Under the pieces are notes generated by a model, which saw nothing but the letters and a program-made list of their open reading frames with translations, had not been told where the DNA came from and made no database searches. Source: Mytilinidion resinicola (taxonomy: Eukaryota > Ascomycota > Dothideomycetes > Mytilinidiales > Mytilinidiaceae). From it: 64,000 bases of DNA. Position numbers and translations under genes: made by a program. Shown here piece after piece: positions 22,525-32,813 of this stretch; the first letter of the stretch is position 1; each line of letters starts with the position of its first letter. The stretch lies in contig NW_022985448.1 of the NCBI RefSeq assembly GCF_010093595.1, positions 1,496,411 to 1,560,410 of the forward strand. The letters run 5' to 3'.

Positions 22525-23385
22525 ATGTCGAACACTCAAAGCCCATATGTTACTCTCGGCGTCGCTCGTGGCGCAGACGAGAAGACCATCCGTTCGGCCT
22601 ACCATCGGCTTGCACGGGAACACCACCCAGACAAGATTCAGGATTCCGCCCTCAGCGCCGCAGGAGAGGAGAAGTTCAAGACCATTCAGCATGCCTATGA
22701 GCTTCTCACCGGCAAGGCAAAGCATGCCGAGGTTGATAACCAAGCAGAGCCACAACCGGCGAGGCCTCCCCCTAGACGACGAACTCCGTCACCCTCTCCA
22801 TACGATGGAATTTTCAGAGCCCCAAGCGACTCTGGTTCTTGCACTGACGATGAGGATGCTTACAGATTCCGCAAGATGGGCCGCGCTGAGGCCGCTGCCC
22901 ACTCTACTGCACGGAAAGCAAATCATGCCTTCAAGTGGGCCCAGGAGCAGTGGTCAGAAGCGGAAGCGATGCTCGTGCACGCGAAGAATGCAGAGCCAAA
23001 GCCCATGATACTCTATTCCAACATCGAACCAACCCGTGGGCCAGAGTCCTGCCGCGAGGCTATCGCTAAAGGGCGCGTTCCAGAGTCCGTGTTGAGCATG
23101 CATACGATCAAGTGGCAGAATTCTGAGAGTAACTTGCGAAGCGCTATTCAGCACTTCGACGAAGCTTCCGCGTCCTACAAGCGCGCCGAAAGAGTGTTCA
23201 AACGAGCTGCTCGGCTGTTTGACAACCTCGACCTCGACGAACACTACCGCGAGAACAGGAATATGGCGGAAGAAGCGCGACGCTTGGCGGCCGAGGCTAC
23301 TGTCAAGGCCGATGAGAGCGAGAAGAAGTTCGAGGAGACTGCGGCTGTGGCTTCGGCGTGGAGCCATGCGGGCTCGGGGTTCTAG
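22525..23385 (+). CDS. J-domain (DnaJ-like) protein
   Basis: Single exon, 286 aa, from the ATG of MSNTQSPYVTLGVARG. Residues 6-72 are a J domain with the HPD motif (REHHPDKIQD) that stimulates Hsp70 ATPase. After a Pro/Ser-rich linker (RPPPRRRTPSPSPYDG), the rest is charged and helical with Ala-rich heptads (AEEARRLAAEATVKADES), probably coiled coil. No signal peptide, zinc finger or CTD, so it is a class C J-protein. An in-frame Met at 22384 lies upstream but gives a poor N-terminus. The Hsp70 partner is unknown. Confidence 0.8.
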   Translation: MSNTQSPYVTLGVARGADEKTIRSAYHRLAREHHPDKIQDSALSAAGEEKFKTIQHAYELLTGKAKHAEVDNQAEPQPARPPPRRRTPSPSPYDGIFRAPSDSGSCTDDEDAYRFRKMGRAEAAAHSTARKANHAFKWAQEQWSEAEAMLVHAKNAEPKPMILYSNIEPTRGPESCREAIAKGRVPESVLSMHTIKWQNSESNLRSAIQHFDEASASYKRAERVFKRAARLFDNLDLDEHYRENRNMAEEARRLAAEATVKADESEKKFEETAAVASAWSHAGSGF

Positions 23386-23500
23386 TTGCAGTTATCCTAA
23401 GTATGTGAGTGCAATAAATCTGTTAGTTCCAAGATTTTTTAATATGATAATGTGATGCTGATGTGAGAATATATACCAAGAAACACATGCTATTGCTAGC
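23386..23500. other. 3' flank of J-domain gene
   Basis: AT-rich, including an aataaa-like string at 23411-23416 (gcaataaatc), which may serve polyadenylation. Confidence 0.35.
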
Positions 23501-24140
23501 GAGGTCTTGCATAAGTGAATGTGCACAGATGTATGTCCTGGGTATCTTCCAGCGCTTCATGTCCCCGCAAAACGAACGCCCCAGCGGGCCCAATCCAGGC
23601 GTACAACAAAAGAGATGCGGGATTGCTTCTTACTGACTGAGATCTGATTTACGGCTTCAAGAACATGACATTCACTTCTTAGGATCCCGCACCACCAAGA
23701 GGTGGCTCGAAGGCCTGTCCATGCCCGCAAAACGCACCACTACACGACTCTGTTCTACTGGTGCGGTAATAACATATGAGAATGCTTCCTACAGAAGCAG
23801 GACTAGATCTAGGGCCTCTGGAATGTGGCATTCACGTGTTTTGGTCTTCCCACCTCCGGGGGTGTCTTCGGGCGCTATCTGAGCCTTCAAAATGTATGAG
23901 GAAGGCAACACGATCCGCAGAGCGTCGCAGATAGGTGTAGGAATACTGGCCACACGACCACCATCTGATTCTCACCCTCCAGAACGTGACATCCACCTCC
24001 TCAAGCCTCTCAAACCTTGTGGGATGTCTTACATGGTTAACCGTACCCCTAAACCACACTCCCACATGGCCTAATATCGCACGTGCCGTACCAGGATGCA
24101 GGAATACCAACCCAATGTACCTCGAAAGTGGTTCCTGTGT
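23501..24140. repeat. Degenerate tandem array, period about 160 bp
   Basis: The block ga(a/-)(c/t)(a/g)tg(a/t/g)cattcac recurs at about 23661, 23821 and 23981, exactly 160 bp apart. A second block, cc(c/-)cgcaaaacg, recurs at about 23561 and 23721. Units are diverged and non-coding. Confidence 0.55.
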
Positions 24141-24429
24141 GACAAGACGATGTGTTAGATACTTTGGTGATAATTTAGTATTCGAGGAGCAATTGGTGGA
24201 TAAAGTCTCTTCTATGTACATTGTTAGAGTCTCCAGTAGGAAATACCGGTCGCATTAACACGTAAGAGTCCTCTAGTCCAATAATGCACTTTTATGTACG
24301 GTCTATCAAAACACCAGAAAAGCAAAGCAGGCCGTTGATGGCATTACATTAGAAGTAGAAGCTCTGAATGAGCGGTACATCAAGACGAAGCATCTTCCCA
24401 GGGTATACTCAAACACGTACTACTTGAAA

Positions 24430-26091
24430 TCAAGCAGGTACAGTGGTCGTGGTAGTCGCTGGAGTGCAGACAACGCCCACGGGAGCAATCGTAAATGCAT
24501 CCCACATAAACCCGTTCGAGCTTACTACGCTTGCCGCGGTAATGGTGAGCGCGGCAGTATCGCTCGTCGCCGTGAAAGTGAAGGTATTTTGATACCACGC
24601 AGTATCCGGAACAGCAGGCGTAGTCAAAACGGCGGTGCCGTCGATTGAGATTACGACTTTGCCGTTCGAATTCCTTCTCTGCCAAAACGACACGCTGTAG
24701 GTAACGCCCGCTGTGAGTCGCAGAATAGTGTTGCCGATGGTAGCGCTGTCTCCAGTTCCGTAGGTGGCTATGTATGCGACATGCGTGCCGTCCTTTGACC
24801 CAGATGTGCCTTCCGCTAAGGACAAGGCGACGTAGGGAGCCTGTGCACCACCGGTGTGCAAGGTGCTGATTGTAGACCAATCGGGAGTGGTAGCACCCGG
24901 GTTTTCGAAACTCGGGTCGTTAATCAGTCCACAGCCAATTGCTGTTGGAGTAGGGGTAGCTGAAGATGTGCTAGACGTGGTTGAGCTTGCAGCAGCGGAC
25001 GACGTCGAGCTGGTGGCTGCCGCGGACGATGTCGAGCTAGTGGCTGCCGCGGACGATGTCGAGCTAGTGGCTGCTGCGCTTGACGTGGTGGTGCTTGAAG
25101 AGGGTGCGCTAACGCGGTAGGCTCCCCAAATTCCGGAATCGGTTCGTACATCCTGCGTGTAGCTGTACTTCATGTAGCATGGACCGGGGGTTCCAAAACG
25201 GTACGAAACATCGACACAACCTGCAGTTGCTTCACAGGCCTATATGCTGGTCAATCTTCTGTACTGTAGTGACAAGTCGTAAGTCTGTGCACACGCGTTT
25301 ACCACTGCTTGGAGTACCCTCAGGGGATGTTGAAAACCCAGGAGCAATGTCAAGTTTCAAGTCGTGCAAATTGCACTGCCTCTTGACTAGCTGACTGCTT
25401 ACTAGCCGAGCTGCTCCTCACAGTTGTGTAGAGAGAGCAAGGTTAGAGCCCACCAGTGATGATTGCGTGTACCCAGACTTATGACCTAGTACTGTATAAA
25501 TGAATGTCCGTCACTCACCTCGAGGCAGCTTGGGAGGTCAGACACCCAGGCGATGTCCAAATCCGATCCATACCGATCCGCCGAGCATTCAATTTTGTAA
25601 ACGGCTCCATCCCTCGCAGTATAGGTCGACCCGTCAGCCGCCGGGCAGGCCACGGCCCCGACCTTTTTCGCGGCCCAGATGTTGGCGTTTGTCTGAGGGC
25701 CGTCGTCCTGGTTCTTCATGTAGCAGGCGGCGCCATTGTAGGAAACAATGATACATCCTGTCGTGCTCTCGCAAGTAGCGATGCAGTTCTCGAGGCTGGT
25801 TTCCCAAGATAAGCTCAAATCGCCCCCGTACTGGAGGTGTATTAGCCCATCATATGATCTAAGATCACTCTTAACATTCTAGAAGCTCACATAGTCAACG
25901 CCGCATTGAATTTCGAAAGAATCAGTGCCAACGGTGATGGTCTGGCCATCTGAAGCAGGACAGGAAAGCGCCGAAGGCGTCGCTGTGGTTGTAGTGGTGG
26001 TTGATGGGGCGGCTAGAGTTGGCACGGCTGCAATGAGACTGGGTGCAATCGCGAGAAGCGCAGCAAACTGCGCGAAGGAAACTTGAAGCAT
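24430..26091 (-). CDS. Secreted protein with two PAN/Apple-like Cys modules and a CBM-like C-terminal domain
   Basis: Exons 25891-26091, 25519-25830 and 24430-25239 give 440 aa. A signal peptide (MLQVSFAQFAALLAIAPSLI) is followed by a Thr run. Two Cys-spaced modules follow, each starting CPA(S/A)DG and containing C-x3-C-x5-C patterns (ENCIATCESTTGC; EACEATAGC), typical of PAN/WSC-type fungal surface lectins. A Ser/Ala-rich repeat (TSSAAATSS) links to a beta-sandwich domain (NDPSFENPG to GFMWDAFTI) like CBM4/9-type carbohydrate-binding modules. Intron 2 is 279 bp because it contains a mobile element. Confidence 0.8.
25240..25518 (-). other. Intron 2 of the PAN/CBM-like gene, enlarged by an inserted repeat
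   Basis: Donor GTGAGT at 25518, acceptor ATAG ending at 25240. Removing the 198-bp element and one TA leaves 79 bp, a normal fungal intron size. Confidence 0.8.
25280..25481 (+). mobile_element. AGTCTGNGCACAC repeat, full-length copy C (198 bp) with TA flanks
   Basis: Element 25282-25479 starts AGTCTGTGCACACGCG and ends GTGTACCCAGACT, flanked by TA on both sides (25280-25281 and 25480-25481). This is the best preserved copy and suggests TA target duplication. Confidence 0.88.
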
Positions 26092-28015
26092 AATGAGTGT
26101 TTGATGTGTATCACGCAAATTTGTAACGAGAGTGGAGGTCCGAAGGACAAAGATGAGTTGCTTTAAGATGCAGCGGAGTGCGAAGGGTGAGAAAGACTTT
26201 ATATTACCACTACTATCTCCGTCGCACGATTCTCGCTTACGACAGCCCGAAGAATTTGGATCCATTATTGGAATTGGTGGCGTTTCACCTGTTCTAGCCG
26301 CGTGAGAGCATGCTTTGCGATTCGGTTGAGGTCACCAGACTGGCTGGACTACAGCCAAGGAGTGGGATCTGGAGCTAACAGCGTCTCCGTCTTCGATATA
26401 GCGTTTCCAAAATGGGCCATTGTGGCGGCTGGTGAGAGGAATAGACCATTCCAGGCGCTATGAGGCTATTGTAGCAAGCCACCACGGCCGAAGGTATGAG
26501 CGCTAGCAAAAACCGCAGAGCTTCCCCACCAATGCCGCTGTAGCACCGGCTTCTCGTAGGAGTCCAAGACGAAGGCCGACAATGGCGCACGTGGTGGTGA
26601 GAAGCACATTGACCGGACAGTTGCGAGATGGAGATGATGCTGGGGGTTCTTTCAGCGACCTGGACCCGAGGAGCAAAAGCATGCGAGTCTTGTTGTGGTG
26701 GGCTCTGAGAGCTTGTTGATGGAAGGAGAAAGGCTGGCGTGGTGAGGCTTGAAAACAGGAGGTAAGCGAGGGCCGGATGGAGCCTTAGCGTGCTGGTCCC
26801 CCTTTTCACGCAGCTCCAGCCCACCACAGCCTTGCGTCCAGAAGGTCTACCACGGTATCCACCCGCCGATCAGGGAAATTAAGGCTGACAATTGATCTTA
26901 TAGTATTCGTAGCGCCTTGAGATGGCAACGGAACAGTCTTATCGATTCATCTTCCGCGCTTCGTGCACCAACAGCCAGTTTATCCAGACCCTCGCTTTCA
27001 GCCGCGTGTTAGTGCAGTAGACCCCGTTAGTACTAAAAGTCGGGCGCTACGGAGTATCTGCTGTGTCGGGTACCTGCGCATGGCTTAGGTGGCTGATGTA
27101 TGGCTTGCGCTGGCCGGCGACTCCGCCATGTCGACCTTCTCTCGGACGCGCGGTTTGCTTCAGCCAATCTTTTCGGTATTTTCAGGTTTTACGTAGCCTG
27201 CTATGTATTGTACGAGGTACACCATCTGCCACTCCTCGGTCGATGACTTTCGATGTCTTAGACCCACCCTCCTCCGAATCATTGTAGTCTTCACGGCGAT
27301 ATGCTCAACCACGTCTCTTGATTATTGCACGCAGAACGACTTTCGATTGTGGGACGGTTTTGCAATCGCCCGCCCTCAATAACAAGACAAGAAACCTAAT
27401 AAATTATCGCTACTAACTTAAGGTAGGCCATCTGTCGTGTAGTTAAGTGCTGACGACTTCGGCATATTATGTGACATTATATCACGTGACATACACACAC
27501 CGATTCCTCTCGTAAGTAAGAGGCGCTGTCTTCGATAGCTACCTTTCTTCCATAATATACCTTTCGTTCGTCCGTGTAGTCATCTTGCATTGCCCTCGTA
27601 TCGTGAACTTCTTTCAATCACTGATAAGTTCGGACTCTCGCCTACCTCCTAGCACCGCTTGAGGTCCCCGGGTATGTTAGAAGTACTTGTAAAACAACAG
27701 TTTGAACAAGTCTATTAGCTTGTTAGGCCACCTTATCCGGTACTAGGCTGCCACTTGATGTTCAACGGAGCCTGCATGTATTACGTGTGCACGAAGCAAA
27801 TAGCAATTCACAATAAGGAATCACTACAAACCCGCCTTGAAGCTTATTATAAACGGTATGCCCTTTCTTATAGTTATCCAAGGCATCTTAAAACGCTTTC
27901 GCCCCTGAAAAAGAGACATAAATATACAAAAATCATTCCTCTAAAGAAACTATAACAGTGCAAAGCTGCATCAGACGGCGTCATTCATCCCTCCTGTCTG
28001 CGGAGGTAGCACTTT
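26092..28015. other. Intergenic, 1.9 kb, no supported gene
   Basis: A 150-codon minus-strand frame (26375-26827) has a hydrophobic N-terminus, but I recognise no family and do not call it. From about 27380 the sequence turns AT-rich with many stops (27720-27960 especially), suggesting old repeat DNA. Confidence 0.35.
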
Positions 28016-29027
28016 ATGCCATTTATAATGAATTCACTACCCACGCTCCCACTCAATGTTGTTACCTTGGCGTGCTTTTTCTTTCCCCATTCTGCGATAT
28101 CTAAGGCCCTCCAAGCGGTCGTTCTTTCTAGGAAATCATCCACCATCCAACACCGCACTCGGATACCACCACAACCCCTGAAACCAACCAAGCTCTCAGC
28201 TAATAAGACACTCAAAACGTCAACAACTCCCACTTTCGAGTTCTTCCGCGACTTTCCCGGAGAAATCCGCAACAAAATCTACGACTACGCCCTTGTTGAC
28301 CCTGAAGTCATGGAAATCACTCTCCCTGGCCCAACCGATCTCCTAAAGGCGACGGGAACAACCACTACCATCAACGCCTCCGCCCTCAAAGCCTTCAGCG
28401 CGAACAAACAGCTCTACGACGAGGCGCCCACTCTCTTCTTCCGAGACAACCGCTTCCGCATCATCGAACACAGCCCCGAATCGCGCCCGCACGCCGCCAC
28501 CCGCGCCCTCTTAGCCCAAATCGGCCGCCGCGGCCGCGAACAACTCCACCGCCTCGAGATCCGCGCCGCCCGGCACCGCCATCTGCGAGCTCGACCTCCG
28601 TGGCTCTGTCATCAGACGTCGACGCCGGCTTTCTCCCGAGAACGTATAACGGCATGCTCCGGCGCGTCGTCAACTTGCTGAAGCAATGCAAGGGGCTGAG
28701 GACGCTCTGTATTGACCTCGATCTTGTAGAGGCGTTCCGGCGAACCGATGACAAGGGCTACAATGAACGGTATGTGATTGAGGTGCTCGATCTGTTGGTG
28801 GCGGTTGCGAAGCAGGTGGAGCTGGAAGTGTTGCAGGTCGCGTGGATGCCTTTGGGACCTGATGCGGGGCGTGTTCTTGACCAGAGGTGGGGTTTAAGGA
28901 TAGGATTGAGGAGAGGTATAAGGTGGAGGCGGTGAAGTATCTGAGGGATGGGCTGGATAGGGCTTGTGAGCTGAAGGCTGTGGTCCAGAAGAGGCTAGGT
29001 GGAAGGCGGTCGAGGCTATCCGGTTGA
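28016..29027 (+). pseudogene. LPxELRNxIY (2EXR-like) family member with two frameshifts
   Basis: Family landmarks occur in three successive frames. First frame: FEFFRDFPGEIRNKIYDYAL, LFFRDNRFRIIEH and a modified ARAFLxAIGxxGR (TRALLAQIGRRGR). The second frame, from about 28580, has NLLKQCKGLRTLCIDLDLVEAF. The third, from about 28895, has KVEAVKYLRDGLDRACEL. No GT-AG intron fits either change of frame. The leader before FEFFRDFPG is unusually long (about 80 residues), so the true start may be downstream. Its end abuts repeat copy D. Confidence 0.75.
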
Positions 29028-29037
29028 GCACGTGTAG

Positions 29038-29218
29038 GTCGTAGTGCTTGAGTTCGGCGCTTGCTCTCTCGACCCCGCCGTCAGGGGTAGCCCAGCTGCC
29101 GGGTATCCAGTGAGTCAAAAGGCGGCTCGTTTTCTATGAGGTTGAATTTTAGTCGCGTATGTAATTTTTCAAGTCTATGGAGGTACCCTAAGCAGTGGTG
29201 AACGGGTGTGCGCAGACT
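29038..29218 (-). mobile_element. AGTCTGNGCACAC repeat, copy D
   Basis: On the minus strand it starts AGTCTGCGCACACCCG, then CACTGCTTAGGGTACC and, further in, CTTTTGACTCAC, CTACCCCTGACGGCG and AGAGCAAG. The distal terminus is not recognisable. It lies between two LPxELRNxIY genes. Confidence 0.75.
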
Positions 29219-29314
29219 TGTGGCAAGGCGCTGTATGTTGATGTGTTGCGAGAACATATTGAATGAACTCGGAGTACTGCTCAGGCGATGTAGTCGTCTT
29301 CAGCGGAGAAGCAG

Positions 29315-30160
29315 TTATCCGTATTTCTTTACCACGACCTTGCAACCCGGCCTCATTTGAGAGCGAAAGTACTTGGTGACACCATCTTCAAGGATCTGTC
29401 GATTCTCATCCCAGAATGGGACCACGACACCCTGAGAGCAGTTCTTCCAAGTCAGTTCTAGAATTTGCAGTGTATCGATGTGTCTAAGATTAATGATTGA
29501 CTTTGCAAATGATCGTGATGAGAGGCGTGCGGGAATCTCTGCCAAAAGTTTGTTCTTAGGTCGCAGGTAAAGCTGATCAAGATACCACTTGATTTCCTCA
29601 GTGCTCACCTCCCTACTGACTAACTGGCGAAGGTCGAGATCGAGATGAAAGAATTTGATGGATTCGCACAGTCTCAACATGGTGCCTATGTAAATCAATC
29701 CACGAGCCCACTCGCAAGAGGTATGGTCGGTGGCGAGGGCGAACACTGATGGGACTGACGGGTCGGTATAGACGAGCTCCAGGTGCTGAACCAACGATCG
29801 TCCAGGAAGCCCAATCGCTCTGAGAAATGCACGTGCAGCGCCGGTGGGGAAGTCCCCGTCATCGGAGACGCGGAACTTGTTCTCAGCCCAAAAGAGCGCC
29901 TTAGCTTCAGTGAAGATTCGTCGAATTAGACCGAAAGACCTCAAAGCGAGAGCGGCTTCTCTTTCCGCATCAGAAGCTCGGGCACGGCCTTGGTCGTTGA
30001 GCGTGATGTTGTAGGGTTCGACAACGAGTGCGTGGCGGTATATCTCATTCCGTAGCTCAGCTGGCAGCGCCTCGAATCCGTCTGTGTCGGGTAGGCTGAT
30101 CAACGTTTCGTGGGATTGCGGAGGCTCCAGTAATTGCTGCGGGCTGACAAACCCTGCCAT
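29315..30160 (-). CDS. LPxELRNxIY (2EXR-like) family protein, the only intact paralog here
   Basis: Single exon, 281 aa. F-box-like N-terminal motif FEALPAELRNEIYRHALV at about residues 29-46, then ALFWAENKFRVSDDG, ARAFLRAIGLPGR, HLDLDLRQLVS, ILELTWKNCSQ and a C-terminal basic motif RPGCKVVVKKYG. The order of landmarks is the same in five neighbours, all of which appear broken. Such proteins are numerous in Dothideomycetes and have no established function. The N-terminal motif could suggest F-box/Skp1 binding, but that is untested. Confidence 0.8.
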   Translation of the reverse strand: MAGFVSPQQLLEPPQSHETLISLPDTDGFEALPAELRNEIYRHALVVEPYNITLNDQGRARASDAEREAALALRSFGLIRRIFTEAKALFWAENKFRVSDDGDFPTGAARAFLRAIGLPGRSLVQHLELVYTDPSVPSVFALATDHTSCEWARGLIYIGTMLRLCESIKFFHLDLDLRQLVSREVSTEEIKWYLDQLYLRPKNKLLAEIPARLSSRSFAKSIINLRHIDTLQILELTWKNCSQGVVVPFWDENRQILEDGVTKYFRSQMRPGCKVVVKKYG

Positions 30161-30479
30161 TTTATGAGTCGCGGGCTAATAGATTCGGACTCGTTGGTCG
30201 AAGTGGGCGTTGTTATCAGTTTGGATGCAAAGAGTAATCTTGCGAGTATAATCGACTTCGTGAAATCGATAAGGGTGATGAAAACAAGAAAGCAGCAAAG
30301 GAGGATAAAGTGGGCTTTTAAACTCCGGGGCACGCCAATGAGCCATGGCCTGCGCACGAAAACAGTTGTGTTACACTGAGATCAAGCAAACATTTCCGGC
30401 GGATGTAATTTCGGGTACTCGCATATGCTCCGACAGTACTAGGTGGCAGGTCACAAGTTCAAGACTCGAAGATTCTACT
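30161..30479. other. Intergenic, no gene seen
   Basis: Upstream region of the intact family member; short frames only. Confidence 0.35.
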
Positions 30480-30651
30480 CCTCGGGCTCTACTCTTGCTC
30501 ACTCAACACCGCTGTCAGGAGTACCTACCGTACTAGGTAGTCAGCTAGGAATGATGTAGCTCGATTTCTACGGTGCCGAACTTTACACCATCTCCAGAAA
30601 TTTAAGAGCATGCGCGGTACCCCAAACAGTGCGGAACGAGTGTGCAGACAT
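30480..30651 (-). mobile_element. AGTCTGNGCACAC repeat, copy E (diverged)
   Basis: On the minus strand: TGTCTGCACACTCG, CACTGTTTGGGGTACC, then CTCCTGACAGCGGTGTTGAG followed by TGAGCAAGAG. The landmark order matches copies B and C, with more substitutions. Confidence 0.7.
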
Positions 30652-31276
30652 GTGGCGAGGCACTCTCTGTCCAGATTTATAGGCCAAACTCTTCATGCTG
30701 AATCACATGAACCAGGCGCAGGCCGCAAACCTTCATCATTGCACAGTACCAGGATCAGAATTCTCCTTACACCCTTATAATACTGCGTGTGGTGCGTTAA
30801 CGTATGTCACGTAACAAGAGAGAGAAGATGTTATATGTGCTGCATTTGATGAACATAAGGAGAATATAGTGGCAAAAAAGAGAGCTGGAGGCAGGTGAGG
30901 GTCTTTACAAGAGCTGCCGGGTGTCTGCCGTAGCCTTCGCGGCTCTTCCATAACAACATAATAACAGAAAGCTGAAGCATCGGGTTACAAGTCGAATCAT
31001 ATGCAGGTATTTACCACCGCCTGAAATCTCCCAGTAAGGTTTCGGATTTGTCTAGTCGATAGCTTTGAGTCGCCTTTGGATTCTTAAAAGTTCCTTCAAG
31101 TACTTCAGGCGGTGTTGCAAAGTTAAAAGTGTAAGGGAACTTCGGTTCTCGTGCTGTGCCCAAGATTGTGAGAGCTCGTACCTGAAAGACAAAGATTTGA
31201 TTGCTGTGGCCTAAGCAGCAGCACCAAATAAACGTTCTAGCAGTGTAGTTCGTAGTCAGTTTAGAGGGAAAAGAGA
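30652..31276. other. Intergenic, no gene seen
   Basis: Contains short frames only. Downstream flank of the family member at 31277. Confidence 0.35.
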
Positions 31277-32082
31277 TTATCCATCTTTCTTCACCACTAA
31301 TTTGCACCGCGGGGCAAGTTCCGAACGGAGAATCTTTGTGAAATCCAATTCAATCTTTTTTCGCATTTGGTTTGATCATTGGCATATTTGAAGCTCTTCC
31401 AAGTAATCTCCAGGGTCTTCAGTGATTTCTTACTTGCGAGAAAGAGAAGCAAGTCGATCTTGGTCTGGTACCCTTTTATACCTTTAGATTGATAAGTGGG
31501 GAAGCTCTCGCGAGATATGCATAGCAGGGGAAGACCTAAGTCGAGATGTAAGGTCTTTATAGACCAGCAGAAATTGAAGATATTCACGAAAGAAGTGAGT
31601 GCGCGGACTGAATCTGCCCCTTCTTGCAGCGAAGTCTTCCATGGTTCTCTGATGATGTCGGCGACTTCAAGGTGCTGGATCGAGTCACGTCCAGATTTCC
31701 CGATGGCTGCGAGAAAGAATCGAGCGGTGGTAATCGGCAACTTCTCTTCTGCAACAACGCAGAATGTGTTTTGGGCCCAGAACAATGACTTTGCCTCCGC
31801 GTAGATCTGATGATTCAGGGCAAAGCATTGTAGAGTAGCGGCTTTGTTGTCGTCAACGAACCGGAAACCGCTCGGCTCACACTTCTTCTTCGAGGCGTTC
31901 CATCGGAGATTGTCGTCGGATTTAATCTTGTAGACGTCTTGAACGAGCACCTCTTGGTATATTTGGTTGCGAAGCTCGCCTGGAAGCTTTTCAAACGGGA
32001 ACTGAGAGTCCATCGCTGGGGCCTTGCACTGAGCGCTTTGCGCTGGAGGAGTCGAGGTCATAGTTGCCTTGCTCAACTTCAT
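31277..32082 (-). pseudogene. LPxELRNxIY (2EXR-like) family member with a frameshift in an A6 run
   Basis: The frame from 32082 carries FEKLPGELRNQIYQEVLV, SLFWAQNTFCVVAEE, ARFFLAAIGKSGR, LHLDLGLPLL and LKTLEITWKS, but stops at 31297 without the family C-terminus. The C-terminus (APRCKLVVKKDG, ending at 31277) is present in the frame reached by a one-base change at the A6 run at 31356-31361. So the gene either lost one A or contains a homopolymer read error. If functional it would be about 267 aa, like its intact neighbour. Confidence 0.7.
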
Positions 32083-32813
32083 TCTATTGGTGGTACTGGT
32101 GGTATTTGTGTATGTCTAGAAGGGTTTAGGCGTTGTCGGGTTGGTTTTTGACGAGACTGAAACTGTGTGCGTGAGTTGAGGAGGGAAGATGAAGAGAGAC
32201 AGCAGATCTCAGCGCCAGCTTTTATTTCCTAAGAAATGCGCTCCGTAGCAAGAAATAAATGCGCTCTGCAGCACCACCATTCAGAGCACGATTCGATAGG
32301 GAACTGTTCCAAGGGTGCGTGCGCTCTGATCCAGTACCTTAGTAAACGATACTTTGAACCGTGGTTGCCCAGCAATGGGTACCAAGATTGAACCGAATGG
32401 AGTCATGTTGAGTAGGATCAACACAACACGAAAGTAGGTTCTCTAGACAGTAAGGAACGAAATATAGATGGAGGAGATGCGAAGATGTGACAGAATTAAC
32501 GGCAAAGGAAGACAATTACGAAATTCATTGGCATTGGAATTGAATGGGTCGATAGAATACTATGAGTGATTCATGTCCCTCCTTTTCAAGCTCAGCAACT
32601 ACTCCGTATGGCTACCCATGAGCCCATCAGATGCGATAACGAGTTGTACCAAAGGAAAACTTAAGTGTAGTGACAAGGAAAGGAACGTCCCGCCGGTGCC
32701 GAACTCCGAAGACCCCCGCAGGGTCCACCAGCAACCTCAGCCCATTCCAAGCTGATCCCCACCACGAAGCTCCATTCTTTGTCCCAACACGACAACAAAC
32801 CCCAGTCAATCAA
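32083..32813. other. Intergenic, divergent promoter region
   Basis: Between divergent genes; no supported coding sequence. The nearest upstream frame of the IQ gene opens at 32670, but its first 48 codons (SRRCRTPKTP...) look like leader. Confidence 0.35.

Noticed and set aside
26375..26827. 150-codon minus-strand frame with hydrophobic start
   Set aside because: No signal-peptide cleavage pattern or domain I can support; composition like flanking non-coding sequence.
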